Assembly: GCA_046546095.1 (NCBI GenBank)
Contig: JBKGYK010000021.1
Location: 1-41,269 of the forward strand
Origin: JAQIBY01 sp046546095
Lineage (GTDB): Bacteria; Bacteroidota; Bacteroidia; Bacteroidales; ML635J-15
Length of the DNA: 41,269 nt
Direction: 5' to 3'
Both the position numbers and the translations under genes were made by a program. Below are positions 41,160 through 41,269 of the stretch, one piece after another. Under the pieces are notes generated by a model. The model was not told where the DNA came from and did no database searches. It saw only the letters and a program-made list of their open reading frames with translations. How positions within the stretch are numbered: the stretch's first letter is position 1; each line of letters begins with the position of its first letter.

Positions 41160-41269
41160 AATGGCGTTATAATTATGCTTACACGCCTAGTGCAAGCAAT
41201 AGTTGTAATGGTTAAGTTAGTTTTAATTGGTTTTTCCAGGCGTCCCACAGGGGCGCCTGGTTTTGTTTT
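41160..41269 (+). ncRNA. Possible small RNA or leader of about 110 nt
   Basis: A promoter-like element (41122-41152) and a very strong terminator (41236-41269) lie about 110 nt apart on the plus strand with no gene between. Only a short frame starting at about 41175 (MLTRLVQAIVVMVKLV) stays open to the window end, and it runs through the terminator hairpin, so it may be a leader peptide or chance. The upstream 40957-41121 shows no gene. Confidence 0.4.
41236..41269 (+). terminator. Strong rho-independent terminator
   Basis: CCAGGCGTCCC (41236-41246), loop ACA and GGGGCGCCTGG (41250-41260) form an 11-bp stem with one wobble, followed by TTTTGTTTT. The minus-strand side is not T-rich, so it serves plus-strand transcripts. 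Confidence 0.9.

Noticed and set aside
41175..41269. Open frame running to the right edge as a normal gene start
   Set aside because: It reads through a strong terminator hairpin, so a protein-coding call is not supported; kept only as a possible leader peptide.
1..41269. CRISPR arrays, insertion sequences, integrases, rRNA
   Set aside because: No repeated spacer structure, transposase or integrase motif, or rRNA-like sequence was seen on either strand.

Overview
The window reads as a chromosomal segment of a Bacteroidota bacterium, most likely an anaerobic or marine Bacteroidales/Marinilabiliales relative. The evidence is an rpmB-rpmG-DUF4295 ribosomal cluster, a C10 protease with a type IX secretion (T9SS) sorting tail, a PorV/PorQ-like barrel, a RibBA fusion, a large LptF/G permease, and repeated promoters of the Bacteroidetes form TTTG-N18/19-TAnnTTTG with few Shine-Dalgarno sites. 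No insertion sequence, integrase, rRNA or CRISPR array was seen. There is one tRNA (Met, CAT).

Layout. 1-5199: the tail of a possible gene, then a tightly overlapping minus-strand operon (PAP2 phosphatase, ArnT-like GT-C transferase, polyprenyl-phosphate GT2, CapA-type metallophosphatase, lamin-tail-like membrane protein), probably for lipid-linked sugar or envelope modification. 5200-10565: a short secreted peptide gene, a TMTC-like membrane transferase with TPRs, a coiled-coil membrane protein, and a secreted beta-propeller/transglutaminase protein. 10612-14031: a minus-strand operon of purE and two outer-membrane-type proteins. 14284-17594: hpt, a double adenylate kinase, obgE and a second PAP2 gene. 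17584-20594: ftsY, DUF4295, rpmG, rpmB and cinA on the minus strand. 20691-22381: an HD-like protein divergent from a fold-III PLP enzyme.

22411-24390 is the most unusual part. A predicted catalytically dead sedolisin (S53 protease fold with the active-site residues replaced) overlaps by 8 nt a 119-residue protein that resembles the membrane-binding beta-sandwich domain (domain 4) of cholesterol-dependent cytolysins, without the cholesterol-recognition Thr-Leu pair. A near-perfect 42-bp palindrome lies before the pair, and a nested set of inverted repeats that can form a three-way junction lies after it. I know of no described system with this pairing. The assignments come from motif recognition by eye and need profile and structure searches.

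24566-32869: a T9SS-exported C10 protease, an aminotransferase with an HD hydrolase, an SDR oxidoreductase, a CoA-disulfide-reductase-like flavoprotein, a small membrane protein, kdsA and cdd. 32981-36094: a GroES-like protein, tRNA-Met with a strong terminator, a START-like protein and an LptF/G permease. 36133-40956: two glycosyltransferases, ribBA, fmt and a small HTH protein. The right end (about 41122-41269) holds a promoter-like element and a strong terminator about 110 nt apart with no gene between them, which suggests a small RNA or a leader.
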